From Vibrio ouci (GTDB lineage Bacteria; Pseudomonadota; Gammaproteobacteria; Enterobacterales; Vibrionaceae): a DNA stretch of 64,000 nucleotides. Under the pieces are notes generated by a model. It saw only the letters and a program-made list of their open reading frames with translations, made no database searches and was not told the origin of the DNA. How positions within the stretch are numbered: the stretch's first letter is position 1; each line of letters opens with the position of its first letter. The DNA lies in the NCBI RefSeq assembly GCF_004551525.1, contig NZ_SATR01000002.1, positions 62,001-126,000 on the forward strand, given 5' to 3'. Position numbers and translations under genes: made by a program. Below, piece by piece: positions 29,070 through 37,207 of this stretch.

Positions 29070-30002
29070 CTATGAATTATCGGTTTCATTTTCTACTTCG
29101 TGAGGAGCCTCTAATGGGAGCGTTAACGTGAAACAAGTGCCAACGTTTAGTTCACTCGTGACATTGATAGCTCCGCCTAGTAAGCCCGTCACCAAGTTAT
29201 AAACGATATTCAGACCTAACCCAGAGCCGCCTTGGCCCAAACGGGTAGTAAAGAACGGGTCGAAGATCTTTTGTAGGTGTTCTTGTTCTATACCTTGACC
29301 GTTATCTGTGATGGTTAGTACCGCTTGAGCATCGATCAATTGACCGCGAATCGTAACGGTTTTGTCAGTTTGCTCCGAGAACGCATGAACGATCGCATTC
29401 GAGAGCAAGTTCATCAGGACTTGGGTGAGGGGGCCAGGATAGCTGTCCATTTGAATGTTGGCTTCACACTCTTCGTTTAAAGAAATTTGATTCTTGCTTA
29501 GGTTTGGAGACATGGTGACTGTTATCTCGTGTAAGATCTCGTCGAGAACGAACGGGCGACGTTGATAACTTGATTGATCAACGGCAACTTGTTTAAAGCT
29601 AGAAATCAATTCAGCGGCACGGCGCAGGTTACGTTCAATACTGTCTACAGAATCGGAGCTTTGCTCAATATAACTGTCGAGCACTGAACGTCTCAGTCCT
29701 TCTTGTATCGATTCGACAAAATGTTGATTGGTGTCTTTGAGGCTACTTGCGACCACCATAGCGTTACCAATCGGGGTATTGAGTTCGTGAGCGACCCCTG
29801 CGACGAGTGAGCCCAGTCCGGCGAGTTTCTCGGCCTGTACCAGTTCCTCTTGTGTCGCTTCCAGAACTTCGAGTGTATGTCTAAGTTCGATTGTTCGTTC
29901 ATCGACTCTCTGTTCGAGTTCGCGAGTTTGTTGCTCAATGGTTTTTAAGTGTTCGCGACGATCGTATTCAGTTTTCGCCGCTCGTTTAAACCAATATGAC
30001 CT
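29070..30002 (-). pseudogene. Kinase half of a frameshifted sensor histidine kinase
   Basis: This frame encodes a coiled-coil linker, the phosphoacceptor box VAGVAHELNTPIGN (His codon at 29787-29789), and a complete HATPase domain with N box NLLSNAIVHAF, G1 DNGQGIE and G2 GGSGLGLNIV. The first ATG of the frame is at 29759, just after the phosphoacceptor His, so a protein started there would lack it. The frame stays open to beyond 30060, where it runs in a different phase from the sensor ORF ending at 30001. Skipping one base at 30003 joins the two into one conventional kinase of about 735 residues. A genuine mutation or a sequencing error would look the same. Confidence 0.75.
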
Positions 30003-31278
30003 ATTTGGAAGGAATGGTTGGAATGATGAGGTTGGAATTACTTGGCAGCTCTTCGACGAATTGAGCCAACCTTAATGCGGGCTTGCTGAAGTTCCAATGC
30101 TGATAGAGCACGACCAGCAATAGTAGTAAGGTGAATGCCGTTGCCATGATCAGGTTGGGTAATAGAGTTTGGAAGGTATGCGAGCGAATATCACTGTTGG
30201 AGATTTCTAATACCAACCGCCAGGGTGTATTGGGCAGCTGGTAAGATGCCCAATATCCGAGCGGGGTTGTGTTGAGAAGCGCATGTTCTGCCTGATGCGC
30301 TTCACCAACCATGACAAATGACAATACCTCTTGTTGAGTGACTGCTTCAGTCTTACCTTTCAGGCTACCACCACTATCACCAATCACCCGACCTTGCTCA
30401 TCAACAATGGCAAGTCTTGCCAATTCAAGTGGTTTGTCGGTAATGATTTTATCCAGCACTTTTAGAGTAATATCGGTGCCAACTGCGCCAACAAACTTGT
30501 CGTCCATATAGGTTGGGGCAAGTAGCGATATCATCATACCTTTGCCACCGGCGTCCATATAAGGTGTCGTCCAGACTTTCTCTTTGCTAGGGTTGGCGCT
30601 CGGATTTATGAGTTCAAGAGGAAAGGTGCCGCCTGCTTCGAAGATAACATCCAGAGCTGCGTCCATATTATCGGTTCCGGTGGCGGCTAGAATGTCTTCT
30701 GCCCCAAGCCATGGGTAGATATAGGTAAGTATTTGTTCCGCATCATAGTAGTAGCTCCATTGAAAACCGTCGTGTTGTTGGTGTGTAGAGACGACCTCGG
30801 AGGCTATTAAAAGCAGAGTCCGCGCATCGAAAGAGTAGTCTCTAACGTTGGAGCGAAGGTAGAGTTGACCAACAGTATTGCGTAACTGTTCGGGTAAGTT
30901 GTTCCAAGGTGCATTGATTGGAGCGTTAGGCGATAGTTGGTTGAGATACTCAAATGATTGTTTGCTCGGGATAATCTCTGGGTAAAGGTAAGCCGTTTCA
31001 ATCGCGTTACGCATAGTGTCGATATGATTTAACGATACAGAAATGGTCTTATTCAATGACAACATACTTTCAAGCGCTTCATGGCTCTGCTCTGCAACGA
31101 CTTGAGAACGAATTTGATTACTAAGATACAGTGTGTTGCCCAAAGTCAGTAGAACGATTAACGCCAAAGCACCATAGAGCATTAAACGGTGGCGAAATAT
31201 AAGGGCTTTTGAGCTGATATGTTCTTGGGAGTGTTCACTATTTTGATTGCTTTCTTGGGTCGGTCTCGGATCTTTCAT
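30001..31278 (-). CDS. Sensor half of the frameshifted histidine kinase
   Basis: The 425-residue ORF has one membrane helix near residue 35 (LYGALALIVLLTLGNTLYL), a large periplasmic double-Cache-type sensor (YMDDKFVGAVGTDITLKVLD), and a second helix near 385 (MATAFTLLLLLVVLYQHW). It stops at TAG 30003-30001, shortly after that helix and exactly where the kinase frame takes over in another phase. It lacks any catalytic domain of its own. It begins 16 bases after the stop of the REC-GGDEF-EAL gene, so sensor and regulator were one operon. The ligand is unknown; Cache domains often bind small metabolites. Confidence 0.75.
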   Translation of the reverse strand: MKDPRPTQESNQNSEHSQEHISSKALIFRHRLMLYGALALIVLLTLGNTLYLSNQIRSQVVAEQSHEALESMLSLNKTISVSLNHIDTMRNAIETAYLYPEIIPSKQSFEYLNQLSPNAPINAPWNNLPEQLRNTVGQLYLRSNVRDYSFDARTLLLIASEVVSTHQQHDGFQWSYYYDAEQILTYIYPWLGAEDILAATGTDNMDAALDVIFEAGGTFPLELINPSANPSKEKVWTTPYMDAGGKGMMISLLAPTYMDDKFVGAVGTDITLKVLDKIITDKPLELARLAIVDEQGRVIGDSGGSLKGKTEAVTQQEVLSFVMVGEAHQAEHALLNTTPLGYWASYQLPNTPWRLVLEISNSDIRSHTFQTLLPNLIMATAFTLLLLLVVLYQHWNFSKPALRLAQFVEELPSNSNLIIPTIPSK

Positions 31279-31294
31279 GAAAGTCCCCTTCCGT

Positions 31295-33514
31295 TTAGTC
31301 GTTTTGCATAGGCTTGGCTAAGAATGCGATGAGCTCATCAAGCTCCATTGCTTTTGCAAATAACCAGCCTTGTCCTTCTTCGCATTTAAAGGCTTTTAAT
31401 TGTTCGTACTGAGCTTGGGTTTCGATCCCTTCTGCTGTGATCTCCATTCCTAGTGTCTGGCCCAAGTTGACGATCATTTTGGCGATACTGTCATCTTGTT
31501 CCATAGCGTCAACGAAAGTGCGATCAATTTTTAGTCGTGTCGCAGGTAAGGTATGAAGAATGCTGAGTGAAGAAAACCCAGTGCCGAAATCATCAATGGC
31601 CACTTTGCAGCCCAGCGCTCTAACACGGTTTAAGGCTTGCTGGATGTCATCGAGATTATTGGCGGCGATGGTCTCGGTGACCTCGACCTCAACTTGCTCA
31701 GGAGGGATGTTATTTTCTTGCATCGCGTTTTTCAGATTGGCGCAGAAGTCAGGCTCGTCTAATTGAGTCGGGGAGACATTAATCGCGATCGTGATACCAG
31801 GATAACCATTATGGAGAAGCTGGTGGAATTGCTGACAAGCCTGCTTGAGTACGAATTTACCAATGCTAATCATCATGCCGGATTGTTCGGCCAGCGGTAT
31901 AAATTGATCAGGAGGGACTAAGTCTCCTTTCTTGTTACGCCAGCGAAGCAGTGCTTCAACCCCTGTTAGCCTTAATGATTCGAGGTGATATTTAGGTTGG
32001 TACATCAGGAAAAGGGCATTATTGTCCAAGGCTTCTTTGAGCTCGGTTAGCAACAGCATACGATCTCTCGCACATTGCCCCATGTCTTTAGAAAAGTGAA
32101 TCACTGAGCCACGGTGGTGGAGTTTGGCTTGTTTTAAAGCGACTTGAGCATCTTTATAGCGCTCTGAAAGACATGAATTATCCTCGGTACTTAACTCGAC
32201 CTCACCGACGCTCGCCATGATTTTGAACGGTTGGTCGTCGATGAAAAAACTCTCATCAAAGACATTGAGAATGCTATGCGTATCCATTTCATCGGCACTG
32301 CCAATCAAAGCGAATACGTCGCTGCCTCCGCGTGCAATAAAGCAGTTTGGAAAAGCCAAAGTGAGTCGGCGAGCAACGGCTTTGAGTAGTAAGTCTCCCA
32401 CTTTATGGCCAAAGCTGTCATTGAATGCTGAGAAATCATCAATATCGACTAAAACCAGTAGTGAAGAACGGTTCAGCGTAGGGTTGGATAGTTGGTAGCG
32501 AAGCAAGCTATTGAGGTTTGGGATGCGAAGTAATGAATCGGTGAACGCTTGCTCTTCCAATTTGTTATATAGCAATACGTTATCAAACCCAACAGAGAGG
32601 TTGGCACAGAAAACCTCAAGTAAGTGGCGGTCAATATCTTCAAGGGGCCGATGAATGTCAACGTAAGCGGCTAACCCTCGGCCTTGTTCGGTGGAGAAAT
32701 AGAGAGTCAGCCCTGTTTCAAGCAGGCTAGTCCGACTGTCTAGACAGCGCATGATCGACTCTCTGATCTTATGTGAATCAAGGGTGTCGAGTGGCGAGTG
32801 AACAAATTTACTATAGCGCCCGGCAGCGGCGATAATTTTCGCACGATCTTCTTCATTACCAGAAGGTTCTTGAACGCAGATTAGACCGTCAGGTTCGATT
32901 TGGATAATGGCGCTGATCTGTTTAACCGCTCCTTCAGCAAACATTTTTAGACCGTGCAAGTGAGCGAGTTCAGTACTGGCCTGGACGACTTTTTCGAGTC
33001 CTTGACGCATGATCTGTTGATTACGTATTTGCTTGTAGGCTCGAATCGCACTGGTCAGTATGGTAAAGAGACGAATACGAGTCAGCTCTGGTTTGGTTCG
33101 GTAATCATTGATGTCGTAGCGCCGAATGGTTTCCATTTCAGGGGCATAACCCGGTTGACCTGTGCGCAAGACGATTCGAATCGCTTTAAGTTCTAGCTCT
33201 TCACGGATGATTTCGACCAGATCTAAGCCTGCATGCTCTGTTTCCATAACGACATCCAGTAGTACCACGCCAATATCCTGTTCACTTGTCAGGCATTGCT
33301 GAGCTTCTTGGGCTGAATAAGCATGGAGCAGTTCAAGGGGCCGATCCTCAACAATCAAGCCTTTGAGCGCAAGCTTTGTCGCTTCATGGACACCAACATC
33401 GTCATCGACAACAAGAATACGCCAAGTATGAGAGGGTAGCGCAGGTAAATCCGTCTGGTCATCATCTTCAATGATGAGCATTAAGTCGTCAGGTGATTCG
33501 GCCTTGTTCTCCAT
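31295..33514 (-). CDS. Response regulator with DUF3369, degenerate GGDEF and EAL domains
   Basis: The 739-residue protein has a receiver domain (residues about 30-160, phosphoacceptor Asp in VVLLDVVME), a DUF3369 sensory region (about 180-330), GGDEF and EAL. The GGDEF motif reads GGSDV, so cyclase activity is unlikely. The EAL domain keeps GVEALLRW, DDFGTGFS and AEGIETQ and should be an active c-di-GMP phosphodiesterase. It is the natural partner of the adjacent sensor kinase, which would couple a periplasmic signal to c-di-GMP breakdown; the kinase is frameshifted here. Confidence 0.92.
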   Translation of the reverse strand: MENKAESPDDLMLIIEDDDQTDLPALPSHTWRILVVDDDVGVHEATKLALKGLIVEDRPLELLHAYSAQEAQQCLTSEQDIGVVLLDVVMETEHAGLDLVEIIREELELKAIRIVLRTGQPGYAPEMETIRRYDINDYRTKPELTRIRLFTILTSAIRAYKQIRNQQIMRQGLEKVVQASTELAHLHGLKMFAEGAVKQISAIIQIEPDGLICVQEPSGNEEDRAKIIAAAGRYSKFVHSPLDTLDSHKIRESIMRCLDSRTSLLETGLTLYFSTEQGRGLAAYVDIHRPLEDIDRHLLEVFCANLSVGFDNVLLYNKLEEQAFTDSLLRIPNLNSLLRYQLSNPTLNRSSLLVLVDIDDFSAFNDSFGHKVGDLLLKAVARRLTLAFPNCFIARGGSDVFALIGSADEMDTHSILNVFDESFFIDDQPFKIMASVGEVELSTEDNSCLSERYKDAQVALKQAKLHHRGSVIHFSKDMGQCARDRMLLLTELKEALDNNALFLMYQPKYHLESLRLTGVEALLRWRNKKGDLVPPDQFIPLAEQSGMMISIGKFVLKQACQQFHQLLHNGYPGITIAINVSPTQLDEPDFCANLKNAMQENNIPPEQVEVEVTETIAANNLDDIQQALNRVRALGCKVAIDDFGTGFSSLSILHTLPATRLKIDRTFVDAMEQDDSIAKMIVNLGQTLGMEITAEGIETQAQYEQLKAFKCEEGQGWLFAKAMELDELIAFLAKPMQND

Positions 33515-33618
33515 GAGCCCTCAAATATTGGCGTAGGTCTAAGCTAAAAGTTTAGTCCGATATTGTTGGGTATGCGAAGTGAGAAGAGTAACGGGGATAA
33601 TGAAAAGAATAACAATGA

Positions 33619-33641
33619 CTAGGCGAGATGGGCTCGCCTAG
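33619..33641 (-). terminator. Terminator-like hairpin after ribB
   Basis: CTAGGCGAG and CTCGCCTAG form a perfect nine-pair stem over a five-base loop, 14 bases after the ribB stop. The minus-strand tail TCATTGTT is weakly T-rich. Confidence 0.6.
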
Positions 33642-33654
33642 TTTAAGCGCGGTT

Positions 33655-34311
33655 TTAAGCCAGTTTTAGATCAAAATGCTGGCGATATATCACCATATCT
33701 TCGATGGTCAATACTGGCATATTGTGCAGCTTACCAAAGGTAACGATCTCTGGCGCTTTTGCCATGCTGCCATCAGGGTTTGTCACTTCACACAGCACGC
33801 CTGCTGGCTGTAGACCTGCCATCTGCATTAAGTCAATAGTGCCTTCAGTGTGACCACGACGAGTTAAAACGCCGCCTTTACGCGCACGTAGTGGGAATAC
33901 GTGACCAGGACGTGCTAGGTCTGACGCTTGCGCTGTTGGGTTCGCGGCTGTTTTAATGGTGGTAACACGGTCTTGTGCCGATACGCCTGTAGTGACACCA
34001 ACTTTGGCTTCAATAGAGACCGTAAATGCGGTTTGATTGGCACTGTTGTTGTCTTGGACCATAGGCGTGAGCTCAAGACGGTCTGCTTGCTCTTCTGGCA
34101 AACAGAGACAAACGATGCCGCTACATTCACGGATCATTAGGGCCATTTGAGCGGTAGTTAAAGACTCGACCGAGTAAATGATATCGCCTTCGTTTTCACG
34201 GTCTTCATCATCAAGAAGAAGAACACCACGGCCTTCTTTTAAGGCTACGAGTGCGGTTTCAACGCGTGTAATTGGGTCGCCAAATTTGGCAAGAAGTGAT
34301 GACTGATTCAT
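33655..34311 (-). CDS. ribB: 3,4-dihydroxy-2-butanone-4-phosphate synthase
   Basis: The 218-residue enzyme converts ribulose 5-phosphate to the four-carbon precursor of riboflavin. The metal and substrate motif [15 protein letters not shown] and the [20 protein letters not shown] segment are diagnostic, and the length matches stand-alone E. coli RibB. An FMN riboswitch precedes it, so it is repressed when FMN is plentiful. The other early enzyme, RibA, is encoded in a fusion gene at 14767 without such a switch. Confidence 0.96.
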   Translation of the reverse strand: MNQSSLLAKFGDPITRVETALVALKEGRGVLLLDDEDRENEGDIIYSVESLTTAQMALMIRECSGIVCLCLPEEQADRLELTPMVQDNNSANQTAFTVSIEAKVGVTTGVSAQDRVTTIKTAANPTAQASDLARPGHVFPLRARKGGVLTRRGHTEGTIDLMQMAGLQPAGVLCEVTNPDGSMAKAPEIVTFGKLHNMPVLTIEDMVIYRQHFDLKLA

Positions 34312-34432
34312 GGTTAACTCCTAAATATCACCAGAATCAGGGCATGCATGAGCACCGGAGCCTCAATAAATGAACTCCAGCTAAAACGAAATGCACCACG
34401 GCATACAGAGTATGGTGATGTCTTTTCATTCT

Positions 34433-34570
34433 CTCTCATCCGGACTATAACCGTCGGCTCTGGGTTTTCACCAGATCTGCTGACCTCGACGAATCGAGCG
34501 CTCGCGGGCTCACCTTAAACTGAACATAGCTAAGGAATACCGCCGGTGGGGAATTTCGCCCCGCCCTGAG
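34433..34570 (-). promoter_or_regulatory. FMN riboswitch (RFN element) of ribB
   Basis: On the minus strand the conserved RFN blocks appear in order: CAGGGCGGGG, ATTCCCCACCGGCGGTAT, GTGAGCCCGCGAGCG, GTCAGCAGATCTGGTG, CCAGAGCCGACGGTTATAGT and CCGGATGAGAG. About 120 bases of leader separate it from the ribB ATG, enough for an expression platform. Confidence 0.95.
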
Positions 34571-34682
34571 AATAAATTAAACGTTTGCAATTAAGCGAAT
34601 GGAATTCTATCGCTTCTGAGAGGAAAATCAACAAAGGTGCTCAATATCATGAGTTTGAACAAAAACTGAGGGGCTAAATGGC

Positions 34683-34709
34683 AAAAAAGACAGCACTAGG
34701 CTGTCTTTT
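34683..34709 (-). terminator. Intrinsic terminator of the DUF3297 gene
   Basis: On the minus strand AAAAGACAGC and GCTGTCTTTT pair perfectly over CTAGT and run into a T-tract. Confidence 0.9.
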
Positions 34710-34737
34710 AAACGATTAATCATTATCACTAAGAGGA

Positions 34738-34986
34738 TTATTTGTAGAACGCTTCTACTTCGCCTTTTAGTTTGATCAGCATTGGGTTACCCCAGCGATC
34801 TTTTGCTTTTGGTGAAGGGATTTTTACCCAACCTTCACTCACGCAGTACTCTTCAACATCTGTACGCTCTGTACCGTTTAGGCGGATACCGATGTGGTGC
34901 TCAAAACACTCTTTTACAAAGTGTGGGCTACGTGGGTTACCTGAAAGGTGATCTGGCAACTCTGGCTTAGCGTTGTTATCGCTCAT
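34738..34986 (-). CDS. Small DUF3297-family protein
   Basis: This is an 82-residue soluble protein that begins MSDNNAKPELPDHLSGNPRS and contains a compact conserved core (VKECFEHHIGIRLNGTERTD, then VSEGWVKIP). This pattern matches the DUF3297 family, which is widespread in proteobacteria and has no established function. The ATG at 34986 is preferred over an upstream in-frame TTG at 35001 because an AGG element lies eight bases before it. It is a single-gene unit with its own terminator. Confidence 0.85.
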   Translation of the reverse strand: MSDNNAKPELPDHLSGNPRSPHFVKECFEHHIGIRLNGTERTDVEEYCVSEGWVKIPSPKAKDRWGNPMLIKLKGEVEAFYK

Positions 34987-35064
34987 GATTATGACCTGCA
35001 ATATATTTAAGGTGACGCATTGTAGACAATACCAAGCGCGGCGACAAGATAGAGTAAGTGGTTA

Positions 35065-35229
35065 CTAATCGTCTTCTCCGCATTCAGCGCAAGCTTGGTA
35101 GGTTCTTTCCCCTTCGCTAATGACAAAATGCTTGCCGACACATGTTTCGCATAGCGCAAGTGTCGGGTAGCTTTGCTTCGTTTTTTTCGATTGAGTGGTG
35201 ACGATTTCAACCACGTAGAATTTTCTCAT
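35065..35229 (-). CDS. 54-residue zinc-ribbon-like protein
   Basis: A short frame from ATG 35229 to TAG 35065 encodes a protein with two CxxC knuckles, Cys27/Cys30 (LCETCVG) and Cys47/Cys50 (ACAECGE), 16 residues apart between the knuckles, typical of a single zinc-binding ribbon. The N-terminal part is strand-like and basic (MRKFYVVEIVTTQSKKTKQS), the end acidic. Upstream there is only a weak GAAG ribosome site. The paired cysteines in the right spacing are strong evidence of real coding. Function unknown; RNA, DNA or protein binding are all possible. Confidence 0.7.
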   Translation of the reverse strand: MRKFYVVEIVTTQSKKTKQSYPTLALCETCVGKHFVISEGERTYQACAECGEDD

Positions 35230-35302
35230 GTATATCAACTTCGTTTGGCAAGAGAACAGCTTGAGATGTTACCAAACACGGCGAGTTATCGCACTCGCAG
35301 TA

Positions 35303-35338
35303 AGCAGGTAAGTGCGAATAGAATAGAACTTACCTGCT
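35303..35338 (-). terminator. Hairpin after the ABC-F gene
   Basis: AGCAGGTAAGT and ACTTACCTGCT (35303-35313, 35328-35338) form a perfect 11-pair stem with a 14-base loop, 14 bases past the stop at 35352. No strong T-run follows. Confidence 0.55.
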
Positions 35339-35351
35339 ATACAGTTACCGT

Positions 35352-36923
35352 TTAGCTTAATGTTATTTCGCGGATTACCCCGGATTCAGATGCAAAATCA
35401 TGATCATGGCTGATCAAAATGAATCCTCCTTGATAGTGTATTAATGCGCTGGCTAAATTGATCTTCGACTCAAGATCGAGGTGGTTGTCTGGTTCATCGA
35501 GCAGCAAAAAGGGTTGGCTAGGCTGATGGCTGACGATCAACATCGCCAATTTCATTTTTTCTCCGCCACTAAGTGCCGATCCTAATCGAAATACGCTGTC
35601 ACGGCGAAATCCGATCCCAGCCAGTAATGTACGCGCATGACTTTCCTTCATCCCATTACAGTGGGACATTAGATTGTCGAGCATCGAGAGCTGTGGCTGT
35701 ATGACGTTAAAATGCTGGTCAAGGTAGTAGAGTGGGGTGTTGACTTGGCACTCTCCGGATTCGATTGGCCATCGACCTTGGAGCGTTTTAAGTAAGGTCG
35801 ATTTACCACTGCCGTTTCCACCTTTTAGATGCAGTTTATCGTTAGCAAAAACTTGCAAGGTGAGTGATTCGGCACAGCCGTATTTTAGCTTTACGTCTAG
35901 TAGCGATAGCACTTTTTTGCTACTGGCTTGTCCATCCACTAAATAGATTTTCTGCGTTTTGAGCTGTTCTTGTCTTTCGCGGAGCGCGCTGCCTTTTTGC
36001 TGTAAATGGTTCATTCGCAATTGTTCATTTTTATTGCGACTGGCCAGGCGTCGTTCAGCGCTGTTTTTCATCCCATCCAGTAAGATTTTAGGCTGACTAC
36101 CATCTTTGCGTGCCTTATTGCTTTGAGAAGCTCTTTGTTCGGCTTTCTCTTTGTTTTTCTGCGCTTGCTCAATGAGTTGTTTCTGTATCTTTTCTACATT
36201 GTTCAGTTGCCTTTCAACGGCCTGAAGTTCAACACGCTTAAGCTTTTCGTAAGTGTCGTAATTGCCACCGAAGGTTTGCAGGCCGAGTTGGGACATTTCC
36301 CATATTTCATCCACTTCTCTGAGTAGTTCTCGATCATGACTAACGAGCAGTATCGAACCGGGGAAGTTTTTCATTGCGTGAATCAGCCATTGCTTGGCTT
36401 GTCTATCAAGATGATTGGATGGTTCATCGAGGATCAGCAGCTCAACCTCGCTGTCAAATAGTTGCCAAAGCTGTAATCGCGCCAGTTGGCCGCCGCTTAG
36501 CTTTGAGCAGCAAAAATAGGGATTGGCAGGTAGCCCCAATTCGCTAAGTTGTTGTGAGAGTTTGTTCTCTAAGTCCCATTGTTCACCCACAAGATTGAAC
36601 CACTTTTCATCGCAGCTCCCTGCTTCAATCTGTTTGATCGCATCAAGAATGCTCTCTTTTCCTAAGTAGCGGGCAATTGAACTCGTTTGAGCTAATAGTT
36701 CGTCATCTTGTTGTCGGTAAAGAGCATAGGAACGCGGCTTGGTAACCGTGCCATCAGACGGGGCTATTTCCCCTGATAATATCGAGGTGAAAACAGATTT
36801 TCCGATGCCATTTCGTCCGACTAATCCGACGCGACGTTTGGTCATTGAACAAGATAGCTGTGTGAAAAGTGCTTCACCGTTGTCGAAGTGAAAGCTGATG
36901 TTCTGAGCACTAAATGTTGGCAT
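35352..36923 (-). CDS. ABC-F family ATPase
   Basis: This 523-residue soluble protein has two ATPase domains and no membrane segments. Motifs: Walker A GRNGIGKSV and GGNGSGKST; signatures LSGGQLARLQL and LSGGEKMKLAM; Walker B LLILDEPSNHLD and LLLDEPDNHLD. A Lys/Gln-rich helical linker at about residues 235-330 is the P-site tRNA-interaction region of ABC-F translation factors. It resembles housekeeping-type ABC-F paralogues more than the classical EttA/Uup/YheS set, and an antibiotic-protection role is possible but not shown. It stands alone. Confidence 0.88.
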   Translation of the reverse strand: MPTFSAQNISFHFDNGEALFTQLSCSMTKRRVGLVGRNGIGKSVFTSILSGEIAPSDGTVTKPRSYALYRQQDDELLAQTSSIARYLGKESILDAIKQIEAGSCDEKWFNLVGEQWDLENKLSQQLSELGLPANPYFCCSKLSGGQLARLQLWQLFDSEVELLILDEPSNHLDRQAKQWLIHAMKNFPGSILLVSHDRELLREVDEIWEMSQLGLQTFGGNYDTYEKLKRVELQAVERQLNNVEKIQKQLIEQAQKNKEKAEQRASQSNKARKDGSQPKILLDGMKNSAERRLASRNKNEQLRMNHLQQKGSALRERQEQLKTQKIYLVDGQASSKKVLSLLDVKLKYGCAESLTLQVFANDKLHLKGGNGSGKSTLLKTLQGRWPIESGECQVNTPLYYLDQHFNVIQPQLSMLDNLMSHCNGMKESHARTLLAGIGFRRDSVFRLGSALSGGEKMKLAMLIVSHQPSQPFLLLDEPDNHLDLESKINLASALIHYQGGFILISHDHDFASESGVIREITLS

Positions 36924-37207
36924 ATGTTGCCTCCTGTAGTACAGGGGGCAGCCGTAGCTATGAATAGTGTTGTGAAGTTAGATCTGTGCTGTCAAAAATC
37001 ATATCAAAAGCTGAGTTTGAAACTTAACGCAAAGAAATAGCTGAGAGTGAGCTACGCCTACTAACCCTGTAAATCCAAAGATAATGTGAAGTTGGATGAC
37101 AGGTTTAGTTCTTCATATTGGCGTAATCTCCTACAGAAATGATGGCCCGAGTATACTTAGGGTATTGAGCAAAAAGCAAGCGACTTAGAACAGATGTTTG
37201 TCGAGCA

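Noticed and set aside
30001..30006. Programmed +1 frameshifting to join the two kinase halves
   Set aside because: The site (AAA TAG G) lacks the Shine-Dalgarno-like stimulator and slippery codon of known +1 sites, so mutation or sequencing error is more likely.
35007..35210. 67-codon minus-strand frame
   Set aside because: It overlaps the zinc-ribbon gene in another phase and has no recognisable motif, while the 54-residue frame has paired cysteines.
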